Below are positions 45,050 through 56,986 of a stretch of 64,000 nt of DNA, piece after piece (the first letter of the stretch is position 1; the number at the start of each line of letters is the position of its first letter). Under the pieces are notes generated by a model, which was not told the origin of the DNA, ran no database searches, and saw only the letters and a list, made by a program, of their open reading frames with translations. The translations under genes and the position numbers were made by a program. This DNA comes from Ectobius pallidus (lineage: Eukaryota > Arthropoda > Insecta > Blattodea > Ectobiidae), in the NCBI GenBank assembly GCA_964059195.1, contig CAXKWD010000004.1:121368043-121432042 (forward strand). The letters are read 5' to 3'.

Positions 45050-45640
45050 GTTACGATTTCAAACAAATGGGAAGAAATAGCTATGAACTAGTCTAATGCA
45101 GAGAAGGTGACAAATTTAATATGAACTCTGTATCAGTAGAAGATAGACAAATCCGTGACAAACACAAATACCTGATATGGGTTTGTGATTATCCAGGAAA
45201 TAAAAATAATGAGAGAGCTGATGAAACTGCTGCATCTTCAGAAATTGGATTTGAAAATATTAATATTATAGAAAAAAGGAGCTGAAAGTTGAAATGTTAA
45301 AAAAGTCATCTTCACTTTGGACTAATAGTGTCGATGGTGCTGTTACAAGGAAGGTGTACTTTCCTACAATTCATGACAGACTAGCCACGAAACATAATGA
45401 GCCCTCTTTCATATTAACTCAATTCATGAATGGAATATTTGTATCCTACCTACAAAGGTTTCATATCTCTTCTCTGAACAGGTACATGCTTGTTTTACTC
45501 AGCCCATTTCATGGATATAAACAACACATTCTACTGGGTAAGTGCAATAAAGTTTTGGGTTACCCAATGATTAATTTCTTAAAAATGATGCTGTTTTACA
45601 AAATTAAAACATTTGTCATTTTAAACACATCTTGATTAAC
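45050..45640 (+). pseudogene. LINE RNase H and C-terminal fragment
   Basis: KHKYLIWVCDYPGNKNNERA, next Asp, is the end of the LINE RNase H domain (H/D-x-G-x-x-x-NE-x-AD form). The following frame (45294-45635) has FPTIHDRLATKHNEPSF and LTQFMNG, matching the stretch after RNase H in I/R1/Jockey-type LINEs. The upstream RT is missing. Confidence 0.7.
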
Positions 45641-45693
45641 TATTTCTGTATACGCTCATAGTTTTGTCAGTTGAATACATATTTTAGTATATA

Positions 45694-46381
45694 CAAGGGC
45701 TATTTTTTTTCTCAACCTCCGATGAGGCATAAAATGAAAACTACAGTGAAAATCAAAACTGTTTTATTTGGAACATTTAGATACACCTTCTAGCCACTTC
45801 TCTATATAGTCGCGCTCCGATTGAGACTTTTGTCGTAGCATGGTAGAAATTTTCCAATACCCTCTTTATAGAAGCTTGCCGCCAGCGTATTGAGAAGGGT
45901 CTTCATGGGATTTTGAAGTGTTCTGAAGTTCTTTGTTGATGTGGATGCGCTGTCCTCCCAGATCTTTCTTCAGCTGCCGAAAAAGATGAAAGTCACTCGG
46001 CACGGGAACAAGTTTTTTAAATCCATCGTGACTGGGATGAAGTGTGGATTCGTTATGACAATCCAAAATCAAAAGAACAATCCATACAATGGATGCACAT
46101 AAATTTCCCGAACAAACCCAAGATCTGGCTTCCATACCAATGAAGAATTTCAAAAAAACTTCAAAATGCCATGAAGACCCTTCTCAATACGCTGGCGGCA
46201 AGCTTTTATGAAGAGGGTATTGGAAAGTTGGTACCAAGCTACAACAAATGTCTAAATCAGAGTGCGACTATATAGATAGGTAGCTAGAAAGTGTACCTAA
46301 CTGTTCCAAATAAAACAGTTTTAATTTTCACTGCGGTTTTCATTTTATGCCCCATCGGAGGTTGAAAAAATATAGCCCTCG
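45694..46381. mobile_element. Palindromic mariner made of two 3' ends
   Basis: TA-flanked (45692-45693, 46382-46383). Arms of roughly 240 bp are inverted copies starting CRAGGGCTAT and CAACCTCCGATG. The left/central minus strand shows VPSDFHLFRQLKKDLGGQ (C-terminal catalytic Asp region), the centre plus strand DWDEVWIRYDNPKSKEQS (first catalytic Asp region). The N-terminal half is missing. Confidence 0.88.
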
Positions 46382-46626
46382 TAGGTCCATTCACCGTTTC
46401 TTGTTTATTTCTGATTTTTAAAATGTTGTGTACAGTTTTTTTTTCAGTCTGTCCTCTTGGTCAACTTCCCACTTATGCACCTTGATTCTAAAGCTATCTC
46501 TTTTCAAAATATCTTCTGGAGTAATATCTGCCAATTTAATAATACTTCCTTGAAAGGGAACTCTTCAAGTCCACGCAATCAGCTGACTGCAATTTATTGT
46601 TTCTTGTTCTACTACTGTAACATACC
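46382..46626 (+). other. Probable 5' UTR of the LINE
   Basis: Non-coding stretch between the palindromic mariner and ORF1. Confidence 0.4.
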
Positions 46627-47582
46627 ATGGATTCTTGCTATGTATGCAATATAAAATTTTCTGGAAGAGGGGACAAAACAGACAAAATACAATGTACAGC
46701 ATGTTTGGAAACAGCTCATCTGAAATGCTTGAATATCAGAAAAGAAGATTTAGACTTCCTAAAAACTGAATCGTCATTCAAATGCCAAGGCTGTACGCGT
46801 AGAAAAAGTGATGTTCACCTTATTGAGCCAGCTGCAATTATTGAGAAATCTAATTCAGGACTGATAACAATGCTCCAGGAAATAAAAAGTGAAATCATTG
46901 GAATAAAAGAAACTCAACGAACCCTTGAAGTTGAATTGGGTAAATCAATAGAATTCTGTCATGAAAAATAGGATGCCTGCTTAAAAACCAAGAAAATTAC
47001 GCAAAGAAATTAGAAGAAGCCCTCAACAAGCTTGAAGAGGTAAAAAGAGACAATCTGATGCTCCAAAAAGAAAATAAAGAACTCAAAATACGAATAGAAG
47101 ACCTTGAACAATACTCAAGAATTAACATGTTAGAAATCCATGGCATACCTGTCCAGCCTCAAGATAACCCTGCAGAACTCATCAAAAAAGTTGGAAACGC
47201 GCTTGATGTGAACTTACAAGATTGTGATATAGACGCATGTCATCGAATCAACACACACCCCACGTCCCAACTACCAAGTCCCATTGTTGTCAAATTCTGC
47301 AGGAGATCAACCAAAGAAGAGCTATTTCACAGACGACGTGTCAAGAGAAATTTGAACACCCTGGACATCGGTTTTACACTCAGTAGCCAAATTTACATAA
47401 ATGAGAGCCTCTGTCCTGCAAGAAGACGTCTGTTGGCAAAATGTCGCCAGCTGCGCAGATCTGCTGACATCCAATTCCTGTGGACACGGAATGGGAAAAT
47501 CTTAATGAGGAAAGAAGATACATCACTGGTCCACAACATAACTTCTGAAGAGGATCTCGAAAAGTTTGGTAACTCCCTGTAA
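46627..47582 (+). pseudogene. LINE ORF1 (PHD finger + FP/RRM-like protein)
   Basis: The first part (46627-46971) has a PHD-type finger: CYVC, CTAC, HLKC and CQGC pairs, followed by a helical segment. A stop and frameshift around 46970-47050 lead to the second part (47058-47582), with a coiled coil (KENKELKIRIEDLEQYSR) and an FP-like/ORF1 RNA-binding core (INMLEIHGIPVQ, DACHRINTHP, YINESLCPARRRLL). Such ORF1 proteins bind the LINE RNA. One break between two otherwise intact halves. It precedes ORF2 by about 30 bp. Confidence 0.85.
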
Positions 47583-48375
47583 ACTTGAGTTCATTGCTTT
47601 AATTCTTAACAATGATTAACACAACATTTTTAAATATTTATTACCAAAATGTCAGAGGAATGAGATCAAAATCACAAATATTTTATACTAATGTAATTTC
47701 TTCTAATTATGATGTTATTAGCTTAAGTGAAACTTGGTTAATAGATGGCATATCTAATTCTGAATTTTTTGATGATACATATTCTGTTTTTCGTAAAGAC
47801 AGACAATCCAACAGCCGAGGAGGCGGTGTGTTACTAGCCATAAAATCCTCATTAAAACCGGAGCAGATTTTCTCTTTAGACTCAAATAATGAATCGATAT
47901 GGGTGAAAGTCTATTACAATAGTGTGAAATATATCATAGGTACAATTGATTTTCCTCCAAATTCCAGCTTAAACTCTTACGTTGAATTTTATGAGAAAAT
48001 TGAGCAAAATATAGTTTTATTTGGTTGTAATACTGTTATACTTTGTGATTTCAATTTACCTGAGATTTGTGATGCTTCATACGATTTTAGTAGAGGTAGT
48101 AATAAGGTAAAAGAACTGTACAAATTATTAACTCTTTTGGATTTACAGTCAGTAAACAATATAACAAATATTAATGGAAGAATGCTAGATTTAATAATAA
48201 CAAATATGAGTTTAAATTTTACAGAAGACGATAATCATTCAGTGCCTAAAGACACACACCACCCACCTTTAAGTTTACTACATTGAACAACCCAAGGAAA
48301 CAAAAGTAATTTAGAAGCAATAAGTAGATACAATTATTATAGAGCTGATTTCAATAGGTTATATTTACTCTTTAG

Positions 48376-48626
48376 GTCGCGGGTTCGATTCCCGATGAGG
48401 TCATTGAGATTTTTCAATTGGCCTAATCCTTCTGGTGGCACTATGGCCCTGGGGTCGACTCAGCCTCTAACAGAAATGAGTACCAGGAGCAATCCTGGGG
48501 GTAAGGCGGCCGGTGCGTAAGGCTGACAACCTTACCACCTTCATGTGCCGAATGTCCAAAATCTGGGAGCCACAACCTCCTGGAACCCTCTGGGCCTCCA
48601 TGGCCTGTATAGGGATCACTTTACCT
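48376..48626 (+). mobile_element. SINE within LINE ORF2
   Basis: Flanked by a 17-bp duplication TTATATTTACTCTTTAG (48359-48375 and 48627-48643). A B-box-like GGGTTCGATTCCC lies at the start, so the tRNA-like head is 5'-truncated. The right duplication abuts a hAT-MITE. Confidence 0.85.
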
Positions 48627-48643
48627 TTATATTTACTCTTTAG

Positions 48644-48901
48644 CAGTGCTTTAGTTGGAAAATATTTTATGGGGGTACTCACTTTCCATAGAACGCATAT
48701 CTATTGCGAATTTAATAGTGTTTGTCATTATTAACAAATACACTCACGTGAATTGGACATTTAATAAGTATTTTAGGACAATATCGTTCCTGTACTGCCA
48801 GTACGACGTACCGGAGCACATATTTTTCCCGGTATGGTAGAAGGAAAATAATTTTATACCGGTACGCAGTACCGGTGCGTACCGGCCCAACTAAAGCACT
48901 G
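48644..48901. mobile_element. hAT-type MITE within LINE ORF2
   Basis: Ends CAGTGCTTTAGTTGG / CCAACTAAAGCACTG are perfect 15-bp inverted repeats. The 8-bp duplication CTCTTTAG lies at 48636-48643 and 48902-48909. 258 bp, with a CCGGTAC-rich interior and no coding. Confidence 0.95.
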
Positions 48902-50355
48902 CTCTTTAGAGATTGCACATGGGATGATTTAAATAACTACCATGACATAAATCAAATTGTTACTGTGTTTTATAATAAGCTATATTCAGTTATAGATCAA
49001 TGTGTTCCTAAAACAAAAGGATATAAACAGAAGTATCCCATTTGGTTCAGAAAACAAATTATAAATGATATCAAACTCAAGGAAAAGTACAGAAAGAGGA
49101 AAGGTGATTCAGAGTACTATTTGTTTTTATATAAAGCTTGTAGGGCCCGAATTAAAAATGATATTGAATTAGCTTATAGGTCTTATCTACGGAATATAGA
49201 GGAGAATATATTGCAAAATACCAACCAATTTTGGAATTTCATAAAAAGTAAAAGAAAACAACTCAAATCTAATGTGGAGATGGTATTTAATGGCCAAACC
49301 TTAAAAACAAATGTTGAAATTGCAAATGGATATGCAGACTATTTTAGATCAATATATTCACAAACCAAATCTACATACAATCTAATGTTTAATGCGAACA
49401 ATGGCAGTGCAACTGAATTGGACTGTCTTGATTTGAAAAATATAACCATTAAAGAAGTGAGACAGGCCATAAAACAATTAAAATCAACAAAATCTTCTGG
49501 GCCAGACAAAATACCCACCTATATTTTTAAAGGCTGTGGAGAAGCAGTGGCATATCCACTAACCCTTATATATAATAAAATACTTGAAAAAAATATTTTT
49601 CCAGATGCATGGAAATTTACTAAAGTTACACCCATTTATAAGTCAGAGAATACGAAATTAGTACAAAACTAAAGACCCATTGCAATTCTATCAACACCAG
49701 CCAAAATATTGGAAAGCATTCTACATAAACTTATTTTCAATCATGTTAAACTATCAATCTCATCAAAACAACACGGTTTTATGCCTAAGAGATCAACAAT
49801 TACCAATCTATGTAACTTCACAGAATACATATCATCTGAATTAGATAAGTACAAACAAGTTGATACTATATATAGTGATTTTCAGGAAGCTTTTGATAAA
49901 GTAGAACACGACTGCTTATTAAAGAAATTAACACTTTATGGATTTTCCCCGAAATTACTTAAACTGTTCAGTTCATATTTAAACAGCAGGTCCCAAATAG
50001 TCAATTATAAAGGCCATTCTTCATATAAATTTACCGTCAATTCAGGGGTACCTCAAGGATCAAACCCGGGTCCTCTATTATTTTCATTATTTGTAAATGA
50101 CTTGCCGGATATAATTCAGTATTCAAATGTAATAATGTTTGCTGATGATGTCAAATTATATAAAACTATAAATTCAGCAGAAGACTGTTATAATCTTCAA
50201 ACTGATATTAATTCAGTATCAAAGTGGAGTACAGATAACAAACTACCACTTAATATTAAAAAATGTGAAAAAATGACATTTGTAAGATGTAAAGAAACCA
50301 TTAGATTTGATTATAGCATTGACAACATTCCATTACTACAAGTAAAAAAGACAAG

Positions 50356-50835
50356 TAATGAATGTTGGCTGAATGTTACTAGTATCAAATTTCAGACTTG
50401 ATGACTTTTTTTTTGGTAAATCTCCTTGGTTTTAGTTTCAATTTAATTCTTGTCAGATAATGATCTGAATCAATGTTTGCACCTCTTCTAACTTGAACAC
50501 TCATAATTTCTCTGTGGTTGGAGTAAGAAATTGCCACATGACCAATTTTATACTCACCAAGAAGTGAATTTGGTGAACGCCATGTCATTTGTTTTGATGG
50601 TTTCTTTTTAAAATGTGTAGTCATGATTTTGAGGTTGAATAGTCTGCAAAATTCAACTAGTTGTCCGTTTCGGTTAGTCCATTTATGTGCTGGATACTTG
50701 CCAATTGTCTTCTTATATTTCCTTTCTTTGCCCAGTTGTACATTAAAATCTCCCAACAGAATTATAACATGATTCTGTGGAATTTTCCGTACCTTCTTTT
50801 CTAATGTTTCCCAAAAATCGTCTACTTTTTTGCAG
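50356..50835 (-). pseudogene. RTE endonuclease, inverted segment
   Basis: Minus strand: DFWETLEKKVRKIPQ, then the catalytic ILLGDFNVQLGKERKY, THFKKKPSKQMTWRSPN, and SDHYLTRIKLKLKPRRF with the terminal SDH motif of RTE/BovB endonucleases. It runs into the region shared in inverted orientation with 50836-50900. Open over about 123 codons. Confidence 0.85.
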
Positions 50836-50950
50836 ATTTACCAAAAAAAAAGTCATCAAGTCTGAAATTTGATACTAGTAACATTCAGCCAACATTCATT
50901 GAAGAAATAGAAAAGAAGCAAGCACAAAATTGGCAACAATTCAATAGCAA

Positions 50951-52315
50951 ATGTGCCCCCTCTCGGGTGACACTATTTACGTATACTGGAAGCAGAACAT
51001 ACGATTATGAAGGTAGATTTGGTTTCAACCATTTTTAGCTAAACCAAGTAAACGCCCTGCTAAATCTTTATACTGTGACCCATTAACTCTAAATGTAATT
51101 CTAAAATAGATTGGATAAATTCTGGAAAACAACTAGGTGACTACAAATAGCATAAAGATGCAAAGTTCAAGTTTTATTAACAGATTTATTTAATAAATAT
51201 GGGCATATATGGTATTAATTATTCACATCTGTATGACTGTTCACATCTAATAAATATACATCTAGTTAAATAAATATTAATAAATAAGTTTAAAGTTCAT
51301 ATGTACAAATTGCTGGTTATCCAATTTAGCCTGTAGCCAATAAATTACTCAGTTAAAATTACCAAGTCTATGCACATTTATGGTATCCAGAAAATTATTG
51401 CCCAAATTATTTGTTAAAAGGAATTTTCTTCAAATTATACTCACCCTGTATATAAAGTCTGAATTAATACTCTTTTTTCTTTATGTAAGAGTTAATGCTT
51501 ATTATTAGAATAATTATTAAGAGCACCTTGTAGCATCAAAGTCTAATTCCTAGCTCTTTTTCTTAACTGAAACTGTTATTCAGATCACCTGTATTTTATG
51601 CCTAAGGTATGCCCTTGCTTCTACCTTAAAATTCCAATGTTTCAACATGGTCCTATAATTTGATAACTGCATAAATTATGTTAACGTACCAAGTTCCAGG
51701 CATTCTTTACTTAACTGGAATTTTGAGCAATTAATTTTGAAAAACTGGCGAACATGGTTTAAGCTTAAGGAGAACTGCAGAGATTACAAAACGGACGGAC
51801 GGACAAAAGAAAAATGAAAAACGTGATGGATTACTAATTTACATTAAGGGGGCGAAATTTCTAGTAGCCAAAAATACCGTGTAAATAAATTATATGAATT
51901 TTAGGAAAAAAAAAACTGTACTTTACGGCAATTTAGAACTTCCAAAACAGGTGAGATGTCTGATGGCAAAAGAATTTATAATTATATTAATAGAGAAATA
52001 AGAACAATCCCACCAAACAGCAGACACGATCCATCGTAGAACTGCTGGGAAACGCCCACCAAAGTCACAATTCATTCAGCTACATGTTCGCGCTGGCCGA
52101 GTCAACTCCCAACTAACGCACGTAACATCTGCTCTCCAGGCCCTCGCTTCCGCGTACCACGTTCAGAAATTACCAAGAGTAACCAATGGTAAACTCGGAC
52201 GCATAAAATATATTAACATTAAAGCTTTTAGTGTTTCAGAAGAACACTAGGGGAGCTACATATACTCACTTGAGCCGAATTCACGGCTCACAAAGTAATT
52301 GAAACAGCATAAATG
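50951..52315. other. Unclassified 1.36-kb insertion in RTE
   Basis: Separates two adjacent pieces of RTE coding sequence, with AAATG on both sides as a possible 5-bp duplication. It starts TGTGCCCCCTCTCGGGTGAC-like, which is LTR-like, but a matching CA end is not clear and no coding is seen. A solo LTR is one possibility. Confidence 0.45.
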
Positions 52316-52402
52316 TTAATCCCTCTACAGAAAAAGAGAAAGCATCCGTGGTGGAATGAGAAGTGTGAAAAAGGAATCGCATCAAGACATCAAGCTTATA
52401 TC

Positions 52403-52668
52403 CATATTCAATTGAAAATAATTGATGGTCCTATTCTTTCCACTATACTTTTATTAAAACAAAATATAATATAAACAATGACACTTATTTATGACGTTTT
52501 TTATGAGGTCATATTTAGGATTTTTGGGTCATATTTGCAGTCATATTTTCCACTTTTTTCGGTCATAAACATCCGAACCCTACTCATCAGATATGGTGGG
52601 TACTGGGGAAATAAAATACCCAGGGCGAACCAAACCAAGTGTTATTGTTTATATTATATTTTGTTTTA
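52403..52668. mobile_element. 266-bp insertion with 11-bp duplication
   Basis: Flanked by AAGCTTATATC (52392-52402 and 52669-52679); the RTE frame continues across it (HQAYI, then IWNSNK). The interior has GTCATATTT repeats (52508-52570). Duplication length suggests retroposition, but no tRNA-like promoter is clear. Confidence 0.7.
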
Positions 52669-54489
52669 AAGCTTATATCATTTGGAATAGTAATAAAACA
52701 GAAAAGAACCATAATGCATTCTTATTGAACAGGAAAGAGGCAGCCAAGTTAATCAGACAAAGAGGAAGTATGAAAAAAACCAATTATCTGAAATCGAGAA
52801 AGACTTCCAAACAAACAACACACGGAATTTCTACAAAACCTTTAAGACCAAAGTCACTGGATACCAACCGCAGGGTTTCTGTTTCAAAAGAGAGGATGGT
52901 AAATTGGCACTAAACAGCCAAGAAAATTGCAAAGAACTTGCTAAATATTTTGAGAAACTTCTTAACTGCCCAATGCCAATAAACAGATTTCCCCCACAAG
53001 AATCTGAACAAACAAATCCAGACTCATTACCACGGGATGAAAAAGAAATTGTTAACCAGATTAAAAGACTTAAAAACAATAAGGCAGCAGGTAAAGATGG
53101 AATTGTAGCAGAACTCCTTAAAGCGGCGGGACCAAATACCATTAAAGAACTTACCACACTTGTGCAAGAAATCTGGCAAACAGAACAAATTCCAGAGGAT
53201 TGGAGGACAGCATTAATTCACCTGTTACATAAAAAGGGGGACAGAACAGATGTTAACAATTATAGAGGAATTTCATTATTATCAGTCCCATACAAAATTC
53301 TATCTCCGTGTCTGCTCGACATAGCACAATGGCAACTAGAACCGTTTATTGGGAATATCAAGCAGGTTTTAGACCAGGTAGATCATGTCCGGAACAAATC
53401 CTGAACCTTAAGCTAATCCTTAGAAACCAAAGAATTTGTGGCAACAATCTCATGTGTACTTTTGTTGACTTTAAAAAAGCTTACGACTCGGTTGACCGTG
53501 AATCTTTATTTGAAATATTGGAAGTACAAGGTTTAGACCATAAAATGCTTGCACTGATTAGACAGACATTAACGGATACAAAGACGAAAATTAAGTTCAT
53601 GGGAGAAGCTTCCGAACCCTTCGAAGTTAAAACAGGAGTAAGACAAGGAGATGGGCTCTCTCCATTACTTTTTAATTGTGTTCTTGAGAAAGTAATACAA
53701 GAATGGCGTAAACAGAAAGCAATTTGCAAAATTAATCAACCAATCATATTAGGCAGAGGAAAATTACAGATAAACTGCCTAGCATTTGTAGATGATTTAG
53801 CAATTTTAACCCATGACATCGTAACAGCACAAAAACAGATTGAATTATGAAATTGCAGAGAAAGTTGGTCTATAGATATCTTTTGAAAAAACTGAATATA
53901 TATATCGTGCAATAAACAAGCACCAAAATACATGGAAACCAAATATGGAAAAATTAAACGAGTTTCACAGTTTAAATACCTTGGTGAAATAATTCAAGAA
54001 AATGGAATTGAAACTAAAGCAAACAAAAGTAGATGCCAAAAAATGGAGACAGCATATCGGCTTACACAAAACATCTATAATAAGAAGTACATGTCTGAAT
54101 ATACAAAATTGAGACACTTAATTAAATTAATTAAACCCGAGTGCCTTTATGGAGCAGAAACTCTAATTTTGAACAGAAAAGCAGATGTAGAAAATATAAT
54201 TAAAAAAGAGTGCAAAATTATAAGAAAAATTTTAGGTCCACGAAGCATAGGTGAAGATTACAGACTTAGGAGTGAGAAGGAAATAAAAACATATGCAGAC
54301 ATTAATAGTGATATCAGAAAACGAAGGTTAAAATTTTATGGACATATTAAACGAATGAATTCAAATAGGCTCACAAAGCAAATATTGGAATTCTATGAAA
54401 GTAGAAGTAAAGCAAAAGTAGATACTATGAAATGGATTGGTGAAGTAAAAAATGACTTAAAATTTATTTGTTTATTTAATCAAGAATGA

Positions 54490-55583
54490 ACATTATAGTC
54501 TGGTGGTTAAGGGTCTGAACTATGCATTTTTACTTTAAAAGGTCCCACTTCGCACACATCTTCCTTGACCCCTGTGGAGTATTTTTGGAAGGAGCGCCAA
54601 CGCAAATTTTGTGGCGGAGGGGGGAGAGGGGGGTTCAAAAAGGCGGCTGCACTCACTCACTAAATCGCCTCTAGCTCCTAACCGCATGGTCCGATTTCAA
54701 TGTTCTTTTTTTAAAATTAAAGATAAAACTAAGTGGTATAAGATACTGCAATTATATTTTAGATAAGTAAGGTGGAAACCCTTTAAAAAGTTAAAAATGA
54801 TAAAACATGTTTTTCTTTTCGCTTTTATTTTTATCACAGTTTTTCAGAAAGTGAGAATTCGTAATTTTTTCTCAAATAAAAAAGAAAGTACGTTTCTTTA
54901 GCTTTAATTTGATACCGGTACCATAAAATACCCATTTCCATTAAAAATGAACCCCACAGCGGCCGTTAGAAGAATACAGGTACAATGGCGCGGTTCGTTT
55001 TCGGCCAAGAGTCTCCTAGCGTAGCGCTACCAAAGCATGTTAAACTGGCCTGCCTATTGCGAAACGTGGTTCGGAACAGATCGCTTCGCGTGTGTTGGTA
55101 GTTTCCTATTGTTATAAAATTATATGTGTGTTTTACATCCTAGCATTCTACAAATACTCCAATACCAGTAAATGTTATGACGGTAAGTATTGTTGAGCTG
55201 TGCTTTTCTAACGATTAGGATATGTTTTATTTATAGTAAGGTTAGTCTCAAATAATGGAAGCATTTATGTCAAGAATCATGTTCAATCCATGGAACTGCT
55301 CATTTTTATAGCTTTGAATGTTGGAACATAAAATTTTCGCTTATAGAATTAACGCCCGTTTAATGTAGGCCTACTACTGTGTAATTTTGAACAAAAAAAT
55401 ATTAACTTCGTCACTTAATTTGAACGTGCTGCTAATGGGACTGATAAAACACGCTCATAATTCACTTTACAAACGAAAGCCTGCCATGTTTATGAGAATG
55501 AAGAAGAAGATCCGATGACCTTCCATGACTGGCACACCAAATTGCGCTCAGAATGACTTCTGTTTCTTTACTAGGAAATAACC
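54490..55583. other. Unclassified stretch
   Basis: Starts with a weak A-box-like GTCTGGTGGTTAAGGGTC. Later DNA is A+T-rich. From about 55480 the plus strand may encode the region just before the 55584-55943 fragment (DPMTFHDWHTK). Confidence 0.3.
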
Positions 55584-55943
55584 TTGAAAAGAATTCTTAT
55601 TATTCTCACCTATGAGCGTTCCATTCGAGAGGAGAATTTTTCTCTGTATATTGAGTCGGTTTTTCGCCTTGCTCCATGTTTCTTTGCCCTTGATCATGCT
55701 AATTATGCACGATGGATTTCATTACATTTTCATAACATGATCCTTCTGAAAGACAAACATTCAGCAGTGATGGAAATCTTCAACATAGGAGGATTTGTTG
55801 TAAGGAAAACCATGAAAACCTCAACCATGGCAATGGATCACATACATGAACAGAGGAATGCTTCACGGAGGAATATTTGGCTTTATAATGATGCAATTCG
55901 GAAGTTTATGATTGTTGGACCTCAGATTGCCATACATATTTAG
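55584..55943 (+). pseudogene. Fragment of an uncharacterised TE-type protein family
   Basis: An open frame with NFSLYIESVFRLAPCFFALD, HANYARWISLHF, GGFVVRKT and DHIHEQRNASRRN. The FxLDHxNYARW...H...DM...HEQ.N layout is shared by a protein family that occurs in many copies in cnidarians, molluscs and arthropods. I know no assigned activity; the copy number suggests a transposon origin. The frame ends just before a hAT fragment, so the two may be unrelated pieces. Confidence 0.55.
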
Positions 55944-56074
55944 GATTTTGAGAAGACCTTTAGTCGGGAAATCGACACTTTGGGCACCATGAAAAATTGT
56001 TCCAATTAAAATACAGAGAGAAAGTTGATGCTCTTGTTCATACTGTGGCAAATTAAGTGAACTAAATCTCTCCT

Positions 56075-56986
56075 TTCAGGGAAAATATTTCACTGTTCTT
56101 GATGCTTACGACAAAATAAAGGCATTCGAGAAAAAACTGGGGCTATGGATTAGTTACATAAAAAATAGCCAATTTGCCCTTTTCCAACATTGGAATAATT
56201 TTTAATAAAAAATTATATTTCTGTCGAGTCTGAGTTTAATGAAAGAATTTGTAAAACCTTGAAACTGTAAAACAAAAATTTGAAACATATTTTCCACATA
56301 ACTTGTATAATAAATTTCTGTGGATTTGTGATCCGTTTCAGGCTTACAGTCAGGATAATGATCTCTCATTATCAAAGAAAGAACAGTTATTTGAATTCTC
56401 AAGTGACGGGCTTAAAATCCAATTCCGTAATCTTGGTTTGTCTCAATTCTGGATCTCATCTTCAGTGAGAAGTGAATTTCCAGAATTATCTGAAGAAGCA
56501 TTGAAAATCATCATGCAGTTTTTAAAACAACCTATCTATGTGAGAAGGAATTTTCATCGCTCGTTCAACTAAAAACAAAATACAGAAACAGACTTAATGT
56601 ATCTGCTGATCTTCGACTAAATTTGACTAATATTGAGCCAGGTATCCAGGAACTCTGCAAGAGGCAACAAGCTCAACCATCTGATTAAAAGTGAGTACTA
56701 ACATAATTCCTAATTATATTATCAAATTGGTAATAAATCTTAAAGTCTGTTCAAAACATAATTTTGCTGTCAATAGTTTACTTCCAATTCAATAACTATG
56801 TTTCCTTCGAATTAAAAAAAGTATTTAGATTTATTTCGTTATAATGGCCTATAATTAATACCCCAAATATTAATAATGTAGGCCAACATATAACCTACTT
56901 TTAAAAATGGGATGTGAAATTAGGGGTCCGTAAATTTTTTTAGATATTTTAGAGGTCCTCGGGTTCAAAAAGGTTAAGAAACGCTG
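56075..56986 (+). pseudogene. hAT transposase 3' end (ZBED5/SCAND3-like)
   Basis: Several frames: LDAYDKIKAFEKKLGLW, then WICDPFQAYSQDNDLSLSKK, then QFWISSSVRSEFPELSEEAL, then TYLCEKEFSSLVQLKTKYRN and LNVSADLRLNLTNIEPGI, ending in TAA near 56688. This is the C-terminal dimerisation region of ZBED5/SCAND3-like hAT transposases. The element's right end is probably …GGTTAAGAAACGCTG at 56986. The left end was not found. Confidence 0.78.

Larger units (their letters stand above)
47612..50355 (+). pseudogene. LINE ORF2 (endonuclease + RT), interrupted
   Basis: Endonuclease 47612-48290: YYQNVRGMRSK, LSETWLIDG, RGGGVLLAI, VILCDFNLPE, and the closing KDTHHPPLS region. At 48375 the frame is interrupted by a SINE and a hAT-MITE; after 48902 it resumes as the linker (NYHDINQIVTVFYNKLYSV) and RT: TKSSGPDKIPTYIF, a stop near 49670, PAKILESILHKL, DFQEAFDKVEHDCLL, GVPQGSNPGPLLF and the catalytic FADDVKLYK. 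The 3' end is lost where the RTE element starts. CR1/Jockey-like. Few disabling changes, so fairly young. Confidence 0.88.
50356..54489 (+). mobile_element. RTE-type LINE with 5' inversion and two insertions
   Basis: The endonuclease end is on the minus strand (50356-50835) and the rest on the plus strand (50836-54489). About 65 bp at the join are present in both orientations, the layout left by twin-primed reverse transcription. Two other sequences interrupt the plus-strand part: 50951-52315 and 52403-52668. It lies at the truncated end of the upstream LINE. Confidence 0.82.
50836..54489 (+). pseudogene. RTE reverse transcriptase ORF (interrupted)
   Basis: 50836-50950 continues from the endonuclease (SSSLKFDTSNIQPTFIEEI). 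After an insertion, KKRKHPWWNEKCEKGI (52316-52402) resumes. After a second insertion RT follows: KNNKAAGKDGIVAELLKA, LIHLLHKKGDRTDVNNYRG, a frame change near 53350, YQAGFRPGRSC, DFKKAYDSVDRESL, GVRQGDGLSPLLF and the catalytic LAFVDDLAIL. A break at 53850-53930, then QFKYLGEIIQENG and a C-terminal FYGHIKRMNSNRLT to the stop at 54489. Catalytic residues remain, but several shifts and insertions make it inactive. Confidence 0.88.
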
